DNA of 64,000 nt, from contig NZ_JAMOKG010000005.1 in assembly GCF_023656565.1 (NCBI RefSeq), positions 62,001 to 126,000 of the forward strand, written 5' to 3'. Position 1 is the stretch's first letter. Each line of letters opens with the position of its first letter. The translations under genes were made by a program, and so were the position numbers. Source of the DNA: Flavobacterium tyrosinilyticum (GTDB taxonomy: Bacteria; Bacteroidota; Bacteroidia; Flavobacteriales; Flavobacteriaceae). The notes beneath the pieces were generated by a model that was given only the letters and a program-made list of their open reading frames with translations, was not told where the DNA came from and did not search any database. Below are positions 1-8,642 of the stretch, one piece after another.

Positions 1-557
1 TTGTTTTAGGAAAAGGAAAGATTGATTTTAATGAAGTTCTTTCTTTCTTAAAAACTAGAAAAGGATTATTAGACGGTGTTGTATTGAGTGGCGGCGAATG
101 CACTTTACACAAAAAAATAATTGATTTTATAAAAGAAATCAAAGCAATGGGATTTGAGGTTAAAATAGATACCAACGGTTCCAATCCAAAAATATTAAAT
201 AGCCTGATTCGTGATCAATTAATTGATTATGTCGCGTTAGATTATAAAAGTCTTCCTCATACCTTTAAAAAACTAACGCAATCAGGCTTATTTTCAGAAT
301 TTGAAAAAAGTTTAGAAATTTTGATTCAATCGAATATTCCGTTTGAAGTTCGCACCACTTTTCATTCTTCTTTAATTAAAGAAAATGATTTTGTGAAGAT
401 GATTGAATATTTAGAAACAAAGAATTTTGAAGGAAATTATTATATACAGCATTTTATGAATAATGTGCCAACACTTTCAAAACTAGACGATTCAAGCAAA
501 GAAATACAACTTAAAAAATTCTCCACTCCAAAAATAAAAGTTATTTTTAGAGATTAA
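1..557 (+). CDS. nrdG: Anaerobic ribonucleotide reductase activating protein, radical SAM (3' part)
   Basis: Partial gene: the frame is open from base 3 and the true start lies before the window. The visible part carries the second radical SAM motif LSGGECT (residues encoded near 81-101) and the KIDTNGSNP strand motif of the glycyl-radical-enzyme activase family; the CxxxCxxC iron-sulfur motif must lie upstream. Such activases use S-adenosylmethionine to put the glycyl radical on anaerobic ribonucleotide reductase (NrdD), which would be expected just upstream. A TTG at 84 is in frame but only marks the middle of the protein. Other small radical SAM activases (for example a pyruvate-formate-lyase activase) are possible, though the size and motif context favour NrdG. 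Confidence 0.75.
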   Translation, partial: VLGKGKIDFNEVLSFLKTRKGLLDGVVLSGGECTLHKKIIDFIKEIKAMGFEVKIDTNGSNPKILNSLIRDQLIDYVALDYKSLPHTFKKLTQSGLFSEFEKSLEILIQSNIPFEVRTTFHSSLIKENDFVKMIEYLETKNFEGNYYIQHFMNNVPTLSKLDDSSKEIQLKKFSTPKIKVIFRD

Positions 558-577
558 TAACTCAAAATGAATACGTT

Positions 578-1024
578 ATGGCTTTACATCATTTTGTACT
601 TATAATTCATCTATTGGCGGCGACAATTTGGGTTGGCGGACATTTACTTTTGGCTATTTGTTATCTTCCAACAGCATTGAAGAAAAAAGATCCACAGATT
701 ATTTTAAATTTTGAAAAGAAATTTGAAGCACTCGGAATGTCTTCTCTTGCTTTATTAATTATTACAGGAATCTGGATGGCGTATGATTTTGGCGTAACAG
801 CCGAAACTTGGTTTCATTTCTCGAGCGGATTTGAAAAAGTAGTTTCCATAAAACTGATTTTACTTTTCTGCACTTTTATCTGTGCCGTTTGCGCTCAATT
901 TTTTGTTATTCCGAATCTTAATAAAAACAATATTTATAGAATTGCCATAATTATTCTTACGGTTACTTCAATAGGAGTTGCAATGCTGGTTTTAGGATCG
1001 ACACTGCGTTATGGCGGAATTTAA
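578..1024 (+). CDS. CopD-like four-helix membrane protein
   Basis: A 148-residue integral membrane protein with four predicted helices (about residues 4-28, 50-70, 88-112 and 122-142). It has histidines in the first helix (HHFVLIIHLL and GGHLL) that resemble the CopD/DUF4149 copper-resistance or haem-binding fold. It starts with ATG 20 bases after nrdG and is probably co-transcribed with it. The exact role (copper handling or membrane redox) is not shown by the sequence. Confidence 0.55.
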   Translation: MALHHFVLIIHLLAATIWVGGHLLLAICYLPTALKKKDPQIILNFEKKFEALGMSSLALLIITGIWMAYDFGVTAETWFHFSSGFEKVVSIKLILLFCTFICAVCAQFFVIPNLNKNNIYRIAIIILTVTSIGVAMLVLGSTLRYGGI

Positions 1025-1052
1025 TTAACTCAACTAACTGATTTTTAATGCA

Positions 1053-1087
1053 AACGCAATCTCGATTTTCTAGGGATTGTGTTTTTT
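1053..1087 (+). terminator. Rho-independent terminator after the nrdG/CopD-like pair
   Basis: AACGCAATC at 1053-1061 pairs with GATTGTGTT at 1075-1083 (9 bp, one G-T wobble), followed by T-rich sequence. It lies between converging genes. Confidence 0.7.
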
Positions 1088-1103
1088 ACTTTATAACATA
1101 TTA

Positions 1104-2780
1104 TTACGACATCATACCTACAAGTATAGGCCCGAATGCAGTCAATAGTATATTGGCTAATGCGTAGGGAATAGTATAACCTAAAACGGGAAATTTGCTC
1201 CCTGATGCATCTTGAACCGCTTTTAATCCAATTGTTGATGTACCCGCACCTGTTTGAGCGCCAAGTAATATTAACGGGTTTATTTTTAATATATATCTTC
1301 CAAAATATAGTCCGATGATATGAGGAATTAAGGCAACCGCTACACCCGCTAATAAAATACCAAAGCCAGTTTCTTTAAGACCTGAGATAAAACTTGGACC
1401 AGCAGCTAGACCAACAAGTCCTATAAACGCGGCAAGACCAACGTTGTCAAATATCCACAAGGCGGGTTCTGGAATTCTTCCAAAAACTGGTGTTCTCGAA
1501 TGTAGCCAGCCAAAGACTAGTCCCATTACCAATGCGCCACCGCTTGTTGTTAAAGTTATTGAAACGCCAAATAAGGTTACCGACAGCAAACCTAAAAGTC
1601 CACCAAGGACAATACCCAAACCAACAAAAATAATATCGGTCTCAGGGCTTAAACGATCCAGATAACCTATTTCTTTCGCTGCTTCTTCTAGTTTTGCTGG
1701 CCTGCCTGAAAGATTCAAAACATCACCTCTATTTAAAACCGTCTTCGATTCAAGCGGTATCTCATGATTTTCTCTCGTTATTTTGTTTAGCATTAATCCA
1801 TGATAAAAACTGCTTTTTCGAAGAAGCTTTACTGTCATTCCTTCGACAGCCTTATTCGTAATCGTAACATCTAAATGTGCTAGTGGGAAATTTAGCAATT
1901 CTTCGTCCAAGACTTCTGGTCCAACAGAAAAGAGACTGTCTAAAATGATTCCGTGCTGCCCCATTATAACCAAAATATCATCTTTATCAATTATAGTATC
2001 AGGTTTTGGGTCTAGCAATTGATGCTTATGGCGTATCCTCTGAATGACAATATTCTTGTTAGATATTAATCTTTTAAACTCGCTTATACTGATTCCGGTC
2101 CATTTCTCATTGGTTATTCTATAGGCACGGATAATCCATCTCTGATAGGCACTTTTCATTCCTGGACCATATTCAGTTTCTCCTGAAATGGTTTCAGCCA
2201 ATTTATCACTTTCTTTCACTAAATCAATACCAAGCAATTTTGGAGCAATTCCTGTTAGAAAAAAAACAAAAGATGCTGCTCCTACCAAATAAGTTACAGA
2301 ATAAGCTACCGGAATATTATTGATTAATCGGCTTTTTTCTGCATCAGCAAGATTTAAGTGGCTAATGGCATCTGAAGCAGTACCAATTACAGTGGATTCA
2401 GAAAATGCCCCTGCTAATAATCCGGCTGCTGTTCCAACATCATAACCTAAAAAAGTAGAGACCGAATATGCCACTAATAAACACGATAAACAAATTACCA
2501 AGGTAAGCAGTAATTGAGGAAATGCATTTTTTTTAAAACCTTGAAAAAATTGAGGCCCAACTTTATATCCTGTAGAAAACAAGAAAAAGTCAAAGAAAAT
2601 AGTTTTTACAATATCTGGAATTTCAATATCCAACTGACCAATTAGCACTCCAGCGAATAAAGTTCCTAATACGACACCAATTTTAAATGTACCTATCTTA
2701 ATACGTCCTATTAAGAATCCAAGAGCCAAGCATAAGAAAAGTGCCAGTTCAGGATGTGCTCTAAGTATAGCTGTAACCAT
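1104..2780 (-). CDS. AspT/YidE/YbjL-family transporter with two RCK_C domains
   Basis: 558-residue inner-membrane transporter. The N-terminal half (about 1-190) and the C-terminal third (about 385-558) are homologous membrane repeats of the AspT/YidE/YbjL duplication family; between them are two cytoplasmic TrkA-C (RCK_C) domains at about 215-290 and 295-375. Typical motifs are the N-terminal FFDFFLFSTGYKVGPQFF and the C-terminal AGPSFISGL and GAQTGAGTSTIG. Family members exchange aspartate for alanine or move other dicarboxylates and amino acids; the substrate cannot be read from sequence. It is a single gene with ATG start at 2780 and no obvious partner. Confidence 0.85.
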   Translation of the reverse strand: MVTAILRAHPELALFLCLALGFLIGRIKIGTFKIGVVLGTLFAGVLIGQLDIEIPDIVKTIFFDFFLFSTGYKVGPQFFQGFKKNAFPQLLLTLVICLSCLLVAYSVSTFLGYDVGTAAGLLAGAFSESTVIGTASDAISHLNLADAEKSRLINNIPVAYSVTYLVGAASFVFFLTGIAPKLLGIDLVKESDKLAETISGETEYGPGMKSAYQRWIIRAYRITNEKWTGISISEFKRLISNKNIVIQRIRHKHQLLDPKPDTIIDKDDILVIMGQHGIILDSLFSVGPEVLDEELLNFPLAHLDVTITNKAVEGMTVKLLRKSSFYHGLMLNKITRENHEIPLESKTVLNRGDVLNLSGRPAKLEEAAKEIGYLDRLSPETDIIFVGLGIVLGGLLGLLSVTLFGVSITLTTSGGALVMGLVFGWLHSRTPVFGRIPEPALWIFDNVGLAAFIGLVGLAAGPSFISGLKETGFGILLAGVAVALIPHIIGLYFGRYILKINPLILLGAQTGAGTSTIGLKAVQDASGSKFPVLGYTIPYALANILLTAFGPILVGMMS

Positions 2781-3109
2781 ATTGCCTTTTTTTCATATAA
2801 ATTTAATCAAAAAAAGACAGCAACACACTATATTTCAATTATTTAAAAATAATTAATTATAACCATATTCTACTAAAAGAAAAATAAAAAATCTAAAACC
2901 AACTGGAAAACAGCTTGAATTAGAAACAATATAAAAAAAAACAGCCCGAAGGCTGCTTTAAATTTTGTAAGATAATGCTATAAATATCTAATTTTCCACA
3001 AATATTATAGGGAGTAAGCAACGTTTACACATCTGATACCGATGGCTTACACCAGACAAATTATTATTTGCTTTTGGATTTCATTACCAAGATCTCTAGT
3101 TATCTTCAT
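2781..3109. other. Intergenic region without a gene, 329 bp
   Basis: Contains the leader of the AspT-like gene and, at 2933-2959, a terminator for the minus-strand operon to the right. No credible open frame. Around 3000-3060 all three minus-strand frames hold stops. Confidence 0.6.
2933..2959 (-). terminator. Rho-independent terminator of the 3110-6264 minus-strand operon
   Basis: Read on the minus strand: AAAGCAGCC, TTCG tetraloop, GGCTGTTTT (9 bp with one G-T wobble), then a run of T. It sits about 150 bases after the stop of the C39-like/VKOR/thioredoxin gene. Confidence 0.75.
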
Positions 3110-4672
3110 TTAAAGATCATCCTCAATCAATTCATTTATGAAATATTCCAAATTTTGCCTATCATACACCTTAGGATAATGATATCCATTAATAAAAAGT
3201 GTAGGCGTTAATTGGAAATGGTTATTTTGGCACCAGACGAACTGTTTGGCAAATAATTCATCGATTTTCACAATATCAAAATCTATTTTATATTTCTGCA
3301 GCCATTCGCCAATATTTTTCTCTTCAAACCAATTAGTTAATGCTTCGCTATAAGCTTCTTGTCCCTTTTCCAGATAAATTGCCATCAGGCTTCTTAACAG
3401 CAGTTTTTTCTCATCCCTTTCTTTTCCAATATCAATCCCCATCAGCACATTGATTTTTACTTTTTCTCCATGAAGCTTCAAAATTTTAGCCAATAATGCA
3501 TCGGCATCCTTACAGTAGCCGCAAAAAGGATTTGTTATTATGGTTATTTGGACTTTACTGTTTGCGTTTCCAAGTTGGATTGGACTTTGAAGCATATCTA
3601 ATTTTGATCTGGATAACAATACAATCTTAAAAATTTTATAGTTGCGTATAAATCTCGTCGCTTTAAAATTCATGTCTTTCAGCTCATTATGCTTTGCCAA
3701 CATCTGTTTGAGCAGTGACCAAATAAATGATATAGCCAGAAATAGGAATGCAAATATTAAAATTGATCTGAGCGAAATGCCTACACTGTTTTCAAGAAAT
3801 ATTTCGATATACAAGAGCTCTGCCAATAAAGTAAATATTATTGCCAAGCATATCGGGCACCACTTTTTTTCAACTATTTTTTGATAATAAAGCGATAGGA
3901 CAATGATCGGTATAGTACAATAGAGCAATGCTTTTTGAATTATAAAAAAATCATTTGAATTTCCGGCAAGTATCAATACAAAGAGGCCTATAAACTGAGA
4001 CGCAAAAAACACGATGCTTAAACTGCTGAAATTTAAAAATTTGAACAATTTCCATTTATCTGAGTTAAGTATAGCCTCACAGCTTGTATCGTTTGAAATA
4101 TTGCAGAATTTTGCAATTAATGCGCTCTTTGTACCAAACAGATCTTTTAGTGCCGCAATTGAAAACAAAAAGCCGATTATCGGGAAAATGGCAAAAATCT
4201 TTGTCGTAAGACTTTCATCAGCATTGAAATATAGGATGCCAAGCAGAATTAAAGATAAAGACGGCAAAATGAATGGATAATTATTCTTAGATCCTGTTTC
4301 AATTTCATTAGTCTTTTCCGCCAATAAAACAGTCCCACCCCATCTTTGCTGCAAAAGCTCTCTATCATATTCGACTATTTTTTTTCCTTTATATGTGAAA
4401 TAGGAAGTTTCATTCCTTTCAATAAAATAGGGCGTCTTTTTACCATTGTCATTTTTTAGAACGGCAATAAATCTATCGGGCAAAATTTCAATATCATCGA
4501 AATCAATATTTATAGCAAAATTTTCTATAGAGAAAAAATTTAAAGTATCCGATATAGCCAGTAAAGTAGGGTAATCGGGATGCGACTGCACCTGGAATGA
4601 AAATTCAGATTTATCAATTGGTAGTTCTTCTTTTTCTAAATACTGAAAAAGGTAAGTGAAATTTTCGGTCAT
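3110..4672 (-). CDS. Degenerate C39-like / VKOR / thioredoxin fusion membrane protein
   Basis: 520 residues. Residues 1-120 resemble the second half of a C39 bacteriocin-processing peptidase domain (HPDYPTLLAISDTL, then LPDRFIAVLK, then WGGTVLLAE), but the N-terminal catalytic Cys segment is absent, so it may bind a leader peptide without cutting it. About 131-345 is a multi-helix VKOR domain with the pair CNISNDTSC and the membrane CPIC motif; VKOR re-oxidises thiol oxidases with quinone. The C-terminal 150 residues are a thioredoxin/DsbA-like domain with CGYC and the cis-proline loop LTPTLF. Together this is a machine for making disulfides outside the cytoplasm. It follows the TlpA-like gene and the Cys-rich peptide gene on the same strand, which points to that peptide as substrate (inference). 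Confidence 0.8.
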   Translation of the reverse strand: MTENFTYLFQYLEKEELPIDKSEFSFQVQSHPDYPTLLAISDTLNFFSIENFAINIDFDDIEILPDRFIAVLKNDNGKKTPYFIERNETSYFTYKGKKIVEYDRELLQQRWGGTVLLAEKTNEIETGSKNNYPFILPSLSLILLGILYFNADESLTTKIFAIFPIIGFLFSIAALKDLFGTKSALIAKFCNISNDTSCEAILNSDKWKLFKFLNFSSLSIVFFASQFIGLFVLILAGNSNDFFIIQKALLYCTIPIIVLSLYYQKIVEKKWCPICLAIIFTLLAELLYIEIFLENSVGISLRSILIFAFLFLAISFIWSLLKQMLAKHNELKDMNFKATRFIRNYKIFKIVLLSRSKLDMLQSPIQLGNANSKVQITIITNPFCGYCKDADALLAKILKLHGEKVKINVLMGIDIGKERDEKKLLLRSLMAIYLEKGQEAYSEALTNWFEEKNIGEWLQKYKIDFDIVKIDELFAKQFVWCQNNHFQLTPTLFINGYHYPKVYDRQNLEYFINELIEDDL

Positions 4673-4706
4673 ATATTAAGCTCTTTATCTAAATGTTCTA
4701 GAAATT

Positions 4707-5888
4707 TTATTCTTTGTCAAAAGTTTTTTCAAGTATTTTTTTTAATTCCATTTTATTTTCATCTCCACTGCCTTTCCATCGTCCAATTATTTCGCCCCGT
4801 TTGTTAATTAGAATTTTGACAGGAATTGCTGTCACAAGGTAATTATCTTCAATTTTTGTCTGATTTTCAGCAACGGATATATGCTTCCATAAACCAATTT
4901 TTTCATCGGCGATTGCTTTCCTCCATGAATTTAAATTTTTATCTCTGGATATGCTGATAATTTCAAATCCTTTATCTTTATATTTCTCATAGGCATCTTT
5001 AAGAAAAGGCAGATCATCCCTGCAAGGCTCGCACCAGCTGGCCCAGAAATCTATCAGAACATATTTTTTATCCCGAAAGGTTGCCAGAGGGATCACCTCT
5101 CCATTATAATCTTTTAATATAAAATCAGGAGCAATGCTTCCCACTTTACTGTTTCTAAAGTCGGAGATTCTTTTAAAAAGCCTCACTCCCGATGTAGATT
5201 CTTTTACTTCTTTTGACAGTCCATCAGCAAGAGAAATAATAGTTTCATAATTTAAAAGCCCTTCTTTCTTAGCCAATCTGTAGTAAAGTAAAGAGGGAGC
5301 TATAAACGAAGACGGATTCTGCCTGATAAAATTAAAATCCATCTCCATTTCTGTGGTTTTATTTTGATCTGACAGTTTTTCCAAAATTTCCAATTGATGT
5401 TCCAGTTCCACTTTAATCTGCGGGTCTGAGGCGACAGTAATCCTGTCAAAATACGATCTTATAAGCAATGAGATAGAATCTCTTTTACTATATACACCGT
5501 TTTTTACTTTTTGAAGCTGGGAATATTCGTCTTGTGTTTTACTGCCCTTTACCTCTGCTGTTGAAAAATCATAAAAATCCAACTTTATTTCCATTACGGC
5601 TGGTTCAAGGAACAATTCTGTAGAATTGCTTCTGCTCATACTAAACTCTCGATTATTGCATAAAGTGGCTCTTGTGGGATAATCGATATTTCCTTTCAAA
5701 ATAAATTTGTTATTATCTATTTTAGCCGAGTCATAAATTCTTTTGTCGCCAACTTCGTAAACCAGATAGATCTTATCAATACTTAATCCTTTACCTGCCC
5801 CCCTTAGTTCGAATGCAGTTCTATTGCCTAATTTCTGGGCAGATAGAGAAATGGAAACTAAAAAAAGAAGATGAGCCGTTTTGAACAT
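4707..5888 (-). CDS. Exported TlpA-type thioredoxin with N-terminal DUF4369-like domain
   Basis: The chosen ATG at 5888 gives 393 residues and starts exactly at a signal peptide (MFKTAHLLFLVSISLSAQ); an in-frame ATG at 5957 would add 23 residues with no signal character. The first half after the signal resembles DUF4369, common in Bacteroidota periplasmic thiol-disulfide proteins. The C-terminal 140 residues are a TlpA/ResA-like thioredoxin fold with the active site ASWCEPCRDD and the cis-proline loop AIPVK. It would reduce or isomerise disulfides in the periplasm. It lies 34 bases before the VKOR fusion gene and after the Cys-rich peptide gene, giving the locus both an oxidising and a reducing or isomerising arm. 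Confidence 0.82.
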   Translation of the reverse strand: MFKTAHLLFLVSISLSAQKLGNRTAFELRGAGKGLSIDKIYLVYEVGDKRIYDSAKIDNNKFILKGNIDYPTRATLCNNREFSMSRSNSTELFLEPAVMEIKLDFYDFSTAEVKGSKTQDEYSQLQKVKNGVYSKRDSISLLIRSYFDRITVASDPQIKVELEHQLEILEKLSDQNKTTEMEMDFNFIRQNPSSFIAPSLLYYRLAKKEGLLNYETIISLADGLSKEVKESTSGVRLFKRISDFRNSKVGSIAPDFILKDYNGEVIPLATFRDKKYVLIDFWASWCEPCRDDLPFLKDAYEKYKDKGFEIISISRDKNLNSWRKAIADEKIGLWKHISVAENQTKIEDNYLVTAIPVKILINKRGEIIGRWKGSGDENKMELKKILEKTFDKE

Positions 5889-5977
5889 TTTTTTTGTATT
5901 TTCTAAACAGCTAATTTCAGGACAGTTTAACAAGGATCTTTTTTTTAAATAATGCATTGGCTTATCTATTTAAAGAA

Positions 5978-6045
5978 GCAGGAATCACAATTCCTGCATT
6001 TCTATTTTTTAATATCAGTAAAGGAATTGCATGCAATTCCTTTAC
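5978..6045 (-). terminator. Two hairpins between the Cys-rich peptide gene and the TlpA-like gene
   Basis: 6018-6045 is a perfect 28-bp palindrome (GTAAAGGAATTGCA and its complement), and 5978-5997 is a second hairpin (GCAGGAAT, 4-base loop, ATTCCTGC). Both are directly 3' of the peptide stop codon. There is no strong T tract, so they may act as a leaky terminator or as an mRNA 3' stabiliser giving more peptide than enzyme transcript. Confidence 0.5.
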
Positions 6046-6069
6046 TTTGTTAACTAGGATTGGATAATC

Positions 6070-6264
6070 TTAGCAGTCGCACTTTCCGTTTCTGCAGTAG
6101 TCGCAGTATCCATCACAGCCTCCTGCATCGCCTCCGCATTCTTCACCACATTCTTTCGTTGCAGCTCCGCACTCGTCACAGCCTCCAGAAATCATTCTCA
6201 TTTGATCTCTTTTAAGAGCATTTTCTTTCATGTCTTTAAAACTCATTTTTTTCATGATTTTCAT
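6070..6264 (-). CDS. Double-glycine-leader Cys-rich peptide precursor (bacteriocin/RiPP-like)
   Basis: 64 residues. The leader, about residues 1-28, contains MKKMSFKDMKENALKRDQMR and ends in MISGG, matching the Bacteroidota GG-type natural-product or bacteriocin leader pattern (MKK-[LM]SF-K-LKENAL-R-M---GG). The 36 residues after GG contain nine Cys, many Gly and acidic residues, and no hydrophobic segment. An alternative ATG at 6255 gives the more usual MKKMSF start. Cleavage after Gly28 by a C39 peptidase-transporter is expected, but no such transporter is in the window. The downstream VKOR/thioredoxin and TlpA genes suggest that the core is disulfide-bonded. Its activity (antimicrobial, metal binding, signalling) is unknown. 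Confidence 0.75.
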   Translation of the reverse strand: MKIMKKMSFKDMKENALKRDQMRMISGGCDECGAATKECGEECGGDAGGCDGYCDYCRNGKCDC

Positions 6265-6289
6265 GTTTGTTATAGTTAATAATTAATTG

Positions 6290-7024
6290 AAAATCTTTCG
6301 CAGATCATTACTCTAAAATCTACCACGTGCACTTGGTTTATTTTTTTAGTTATGTGCTATAGATTTACTCTTTTGTTCTTTGTTTCACATGATCGATATC
6401 TCCAATTTAGCTGTACTGTGACAATAATTAAAATTGATTTCTAATAGTGCGTATACCATCAGGCAGTCAAAAAAAATCCCACCTCCATTAATTAATTTCA
6501 CTTCTTTTCGTGGTTTTTTGTTTTGTTTTTTAAATTATATAATAAATTTTTTACACATTAATTAAATAAAATACAAATACACTTGTTAATATATTTTATA
6601 ATACAATCTTCTATAAAATTTTTGCAAATTGATTTAGATGTATTTTAAAATCATAATCACGGTATCATTAATAAAAATTTGTCAGATTTTATTTCGATGT
6701 AAATATATTAATTCTATCAAATTAATCAAATTTAAAATACAATTAATTCAATATTCTATCCAGCTGGAAGAACTAACAATATCTTAAAGAAATAAATCAA
6801 TTTTGAACTTCAGTCCAACGACATTTTAGGATTTAAATTTCCTCAACAAATTAGAACGTAAAATAGCAGCGAAACCACAACCCTTACCAATAATTCTACT
6901 AATCTTATTTAATCCTTAGAAATAAATTGTCCCTAAATAATCTTCTCATTCCCCCGTCACCAGTTAAAATCAAAAATAAAAATAAGTCTGATAAAAAAGA
7001 TAAAAATTATAACTAACTAAAAGT
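6290..7024. other. Gene-free AT-rich region upstream of the Cys-rich peptide
   Basis: About 730 bases of very AT-rich DNA with stops in all frames. It must hold the promoter and 5' leader of the peptide gene. I found no convincing paired TTTG/TAnnTTTG promoter, and no RNA gene is recognised. Confidence 0.5.
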
Positions 7025-7054
7025 ACAAGAGGGAATTCAATAATTCCCTCTTGT
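7025..7054 (-). terminator. Hairpin after the serine hydrolase gene
   Basis: ACAAGAGGGAATT (7025-7037) and AATTCCCTCTTGT (7042-7054) form a perfect 13-bp stem with a 4-base loop, 26 bases after the stop codon at 7080. No strong T run follows on the minus strand. Confidence 0.55.
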
Positions 7055-7079
7055 GATAAAAGCCAAGTTTATGCCATGA

Positions 7080-8516
7080 CTAATTATTTACTTTTATTTT
7101 CTCGATTTTCTCTATCATTTTTTCTGCGTTTCCGTTTGTTCCGCCAAGTTTTATTGCTTTTGCATAGCTGTTTAATGCCAAATCGTACTGCTTATTAACA
7201 TAATAGGCTTCACCTAAACTGTCAAACAGATTGGCATTTGCAGAAAACTCTTTTGTTGCCAATTTAAATATCTCTATTGCCCCATTAGTTTTTCCGGCTC
7301 TTAGTAGTTCATATCCTAATGCATTGAGTTCGCTCGGATTCCCAAAACTGTATTCCTTCTCAGAATTTTTTTTGATCAGATAGTATGCCTCGATGCCTTT
7401 CTCCGCATCATTAAGTGCTTCCTTTCTGATAGCCAAATGAATAGATTTTTTAGGAATTTCGTATTCCTTTCCTAACATTAGGTTGTGGATGCTGTGGCCC
7501 AGATCCCAAACCCTATTCAGATTATTGGACAATAGGATTATCGTTATCTTATTTTTAAAATCGTTTAAGAAAATAGATTCAAATTTATACGATACCCCAT
7601 TGTGCCTCTGCAGCTCGTCCTTTTCAAAATATCTACCAAGCGATCCGCCTTCGTCGACTGCATATGGGTTTTCTAGCAGTGTATGAAAGGATTTCTCGGA
7701 TATCAGACGGTTGCTATTCATTTCTTCAATCCATTTATAAAGATCATTTGTATCCGTCCAGAGCCATCCGCTAATAAATTCCAATTCTGGACATCTCGCA
7801 TTATCCAAATCGTAACAAGACGTTCGATTTTTATAACCAGATTTCGGATCAAATACCGAGTTTGTCATTTTCAGCGGTCCAACTATATTTTTAAGAACAA
7901 ATTCCTGGTATGGCATTCCGGATACCTTTTCAATAATTCGTCTCTGTAAAAACACATTGCTATTGTCATACCTGTAGGCAGTTCCGGGCTCAAACAGCAA
8001 ACTGTCGCTGTTTCTCAATATTTTCCAAGCCTCTTCGTCATTTTTAGGCACTATGGGGTCAATTCTGGCAATGCCGCTAGCATAATTGATAAGATGCCTT
8101 ATCGTAACTTTTTCTGACCATTTCGGCAGTCCCAAATCAAATTTGGATATCTTGTCATCAAGATTAAGAAGTCCGCGTTCAGCTAGAATCATTATTGAAA
8201 CGGCATTAAATTCCTTTGCGATAGAGCCAATATTGAATATTGAATTGTCGCTTAGGGGAGTCTTCTTGGTTTCATCGGTAAAACCGAATGATTTCTGATA
8301 GATAATTTTATCATTTTTTATGATAAGCACGTTCCCATTAAATAGCCCTCTTTCATAGGACGTTGCCATTAGGGAATCAATTTGGCTGAAAACGGTTGAC
8401 TGTCGTAGGATAGAATTTTGAGGTTTCTTCTTCGCTTCTTTAACTTCGCTTGATTTTTGGGCAGAAAGCACATTTGCAGATAAAATGGCTGCCAATAATA
8501 AAAACTTGATCTTCAT
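7080..8516 (-). CDS. Exported serine hydrolase (beta-lactamase/class C PBP family) with C-terminal TPRs
   Basis: 478 residues with a signal peptide (about 1-19, ending SAQ). The class C beta-lactamase/DD-peptidase fold shows the nucleophile motif SIAK (SxxK, near residue 100), the tyrosine motif YDNSN and a late HNG in place of KTG/HxG. Residues about 390-478 contain TPR-like helices (NALGYELLRAGKTNGAIEIF; LGEAYYVNKQYDLALNSYAKAI). Such Bacteroidota proteins are periplasmic esterases or peptidases of unknown substrate, not necessarily beta-lactamases. It sits between the Cys-rich peptide locus and a membrane AraC regulator on the same strand; a part in peptide maturation or immunity is possible but unproven. 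Confidence 0.8.
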   Translation of the reverse strand: MKIKFLLLAAILSANVLSAQKSSEVKEAKKKPQNSILRQSTVFSQIDSLMATSYERGLFNGNVLIIKNDKIIYQKSFGFTDETKKTPLSDNSIFNIGSIAKEFNAVSIMILAERGLLNLDDKISKFDLGLPKWSEKVTIRHLINYASGIARIDPIVPKNDEEAWKILRNSDSLLFEPGTAYRYDNSNVFLQRRIIEKVSGMPYQEFVLKNIVGPLKMTNSVFDPKSGYKNRTSCYDLDNARCPELEFISGWLWTDTNDLYKWIEEMNSNRLISEKSFHTLLENPYAVDEGGSLGRYFEKDELQRHNGVSYKFESIFLNDFKNKITIILLSNNLNRVWDLGHSIHNLMLGKEYEIPKKSIHLAIRKEALNDAEKGIEAYYLIKKNSEKEYSFGNPSELNALGYELLRAGKTNGAIEIFKLATKEFSANANLFDSLGEAYYVNKQYDLALNSYAKAIKLGGTNGNAEKMIEKIEKIKVNN

Positions 8517-8642
8517 TTTTAATAAATTTTTCGGAGATAGAATTTTGATTGATTGTCTAAAACTTTCTGCAAATATGCTTTAAAAAGCTTCAATACGCGA
8601 CCGATTAAAAAAAGTCGAACCCTTTTCTTTGAAAAAAATGGA

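Noticed and set aside
3000..3060. Second small Cys-containing peptide on the minus strand
   Set aside because: Stretches such as VWCKPSVSDV appear, but stops in frame just upstream leave no start codon or leader.
3642..4280. Two plus-strand open frames of 80 and 88 codons
   Set aside because: They lie fully inside the C39-like/VKOR/thioredoxin gene on the other strand and show no protein-like features.
7080..8516. True beta-lactamase resistance gene
   Set aside because: The fold fits, but the KTG-equivalent is altered and a TPR tail is fused; an antibiotic-hydrolysing role cannot be supported.
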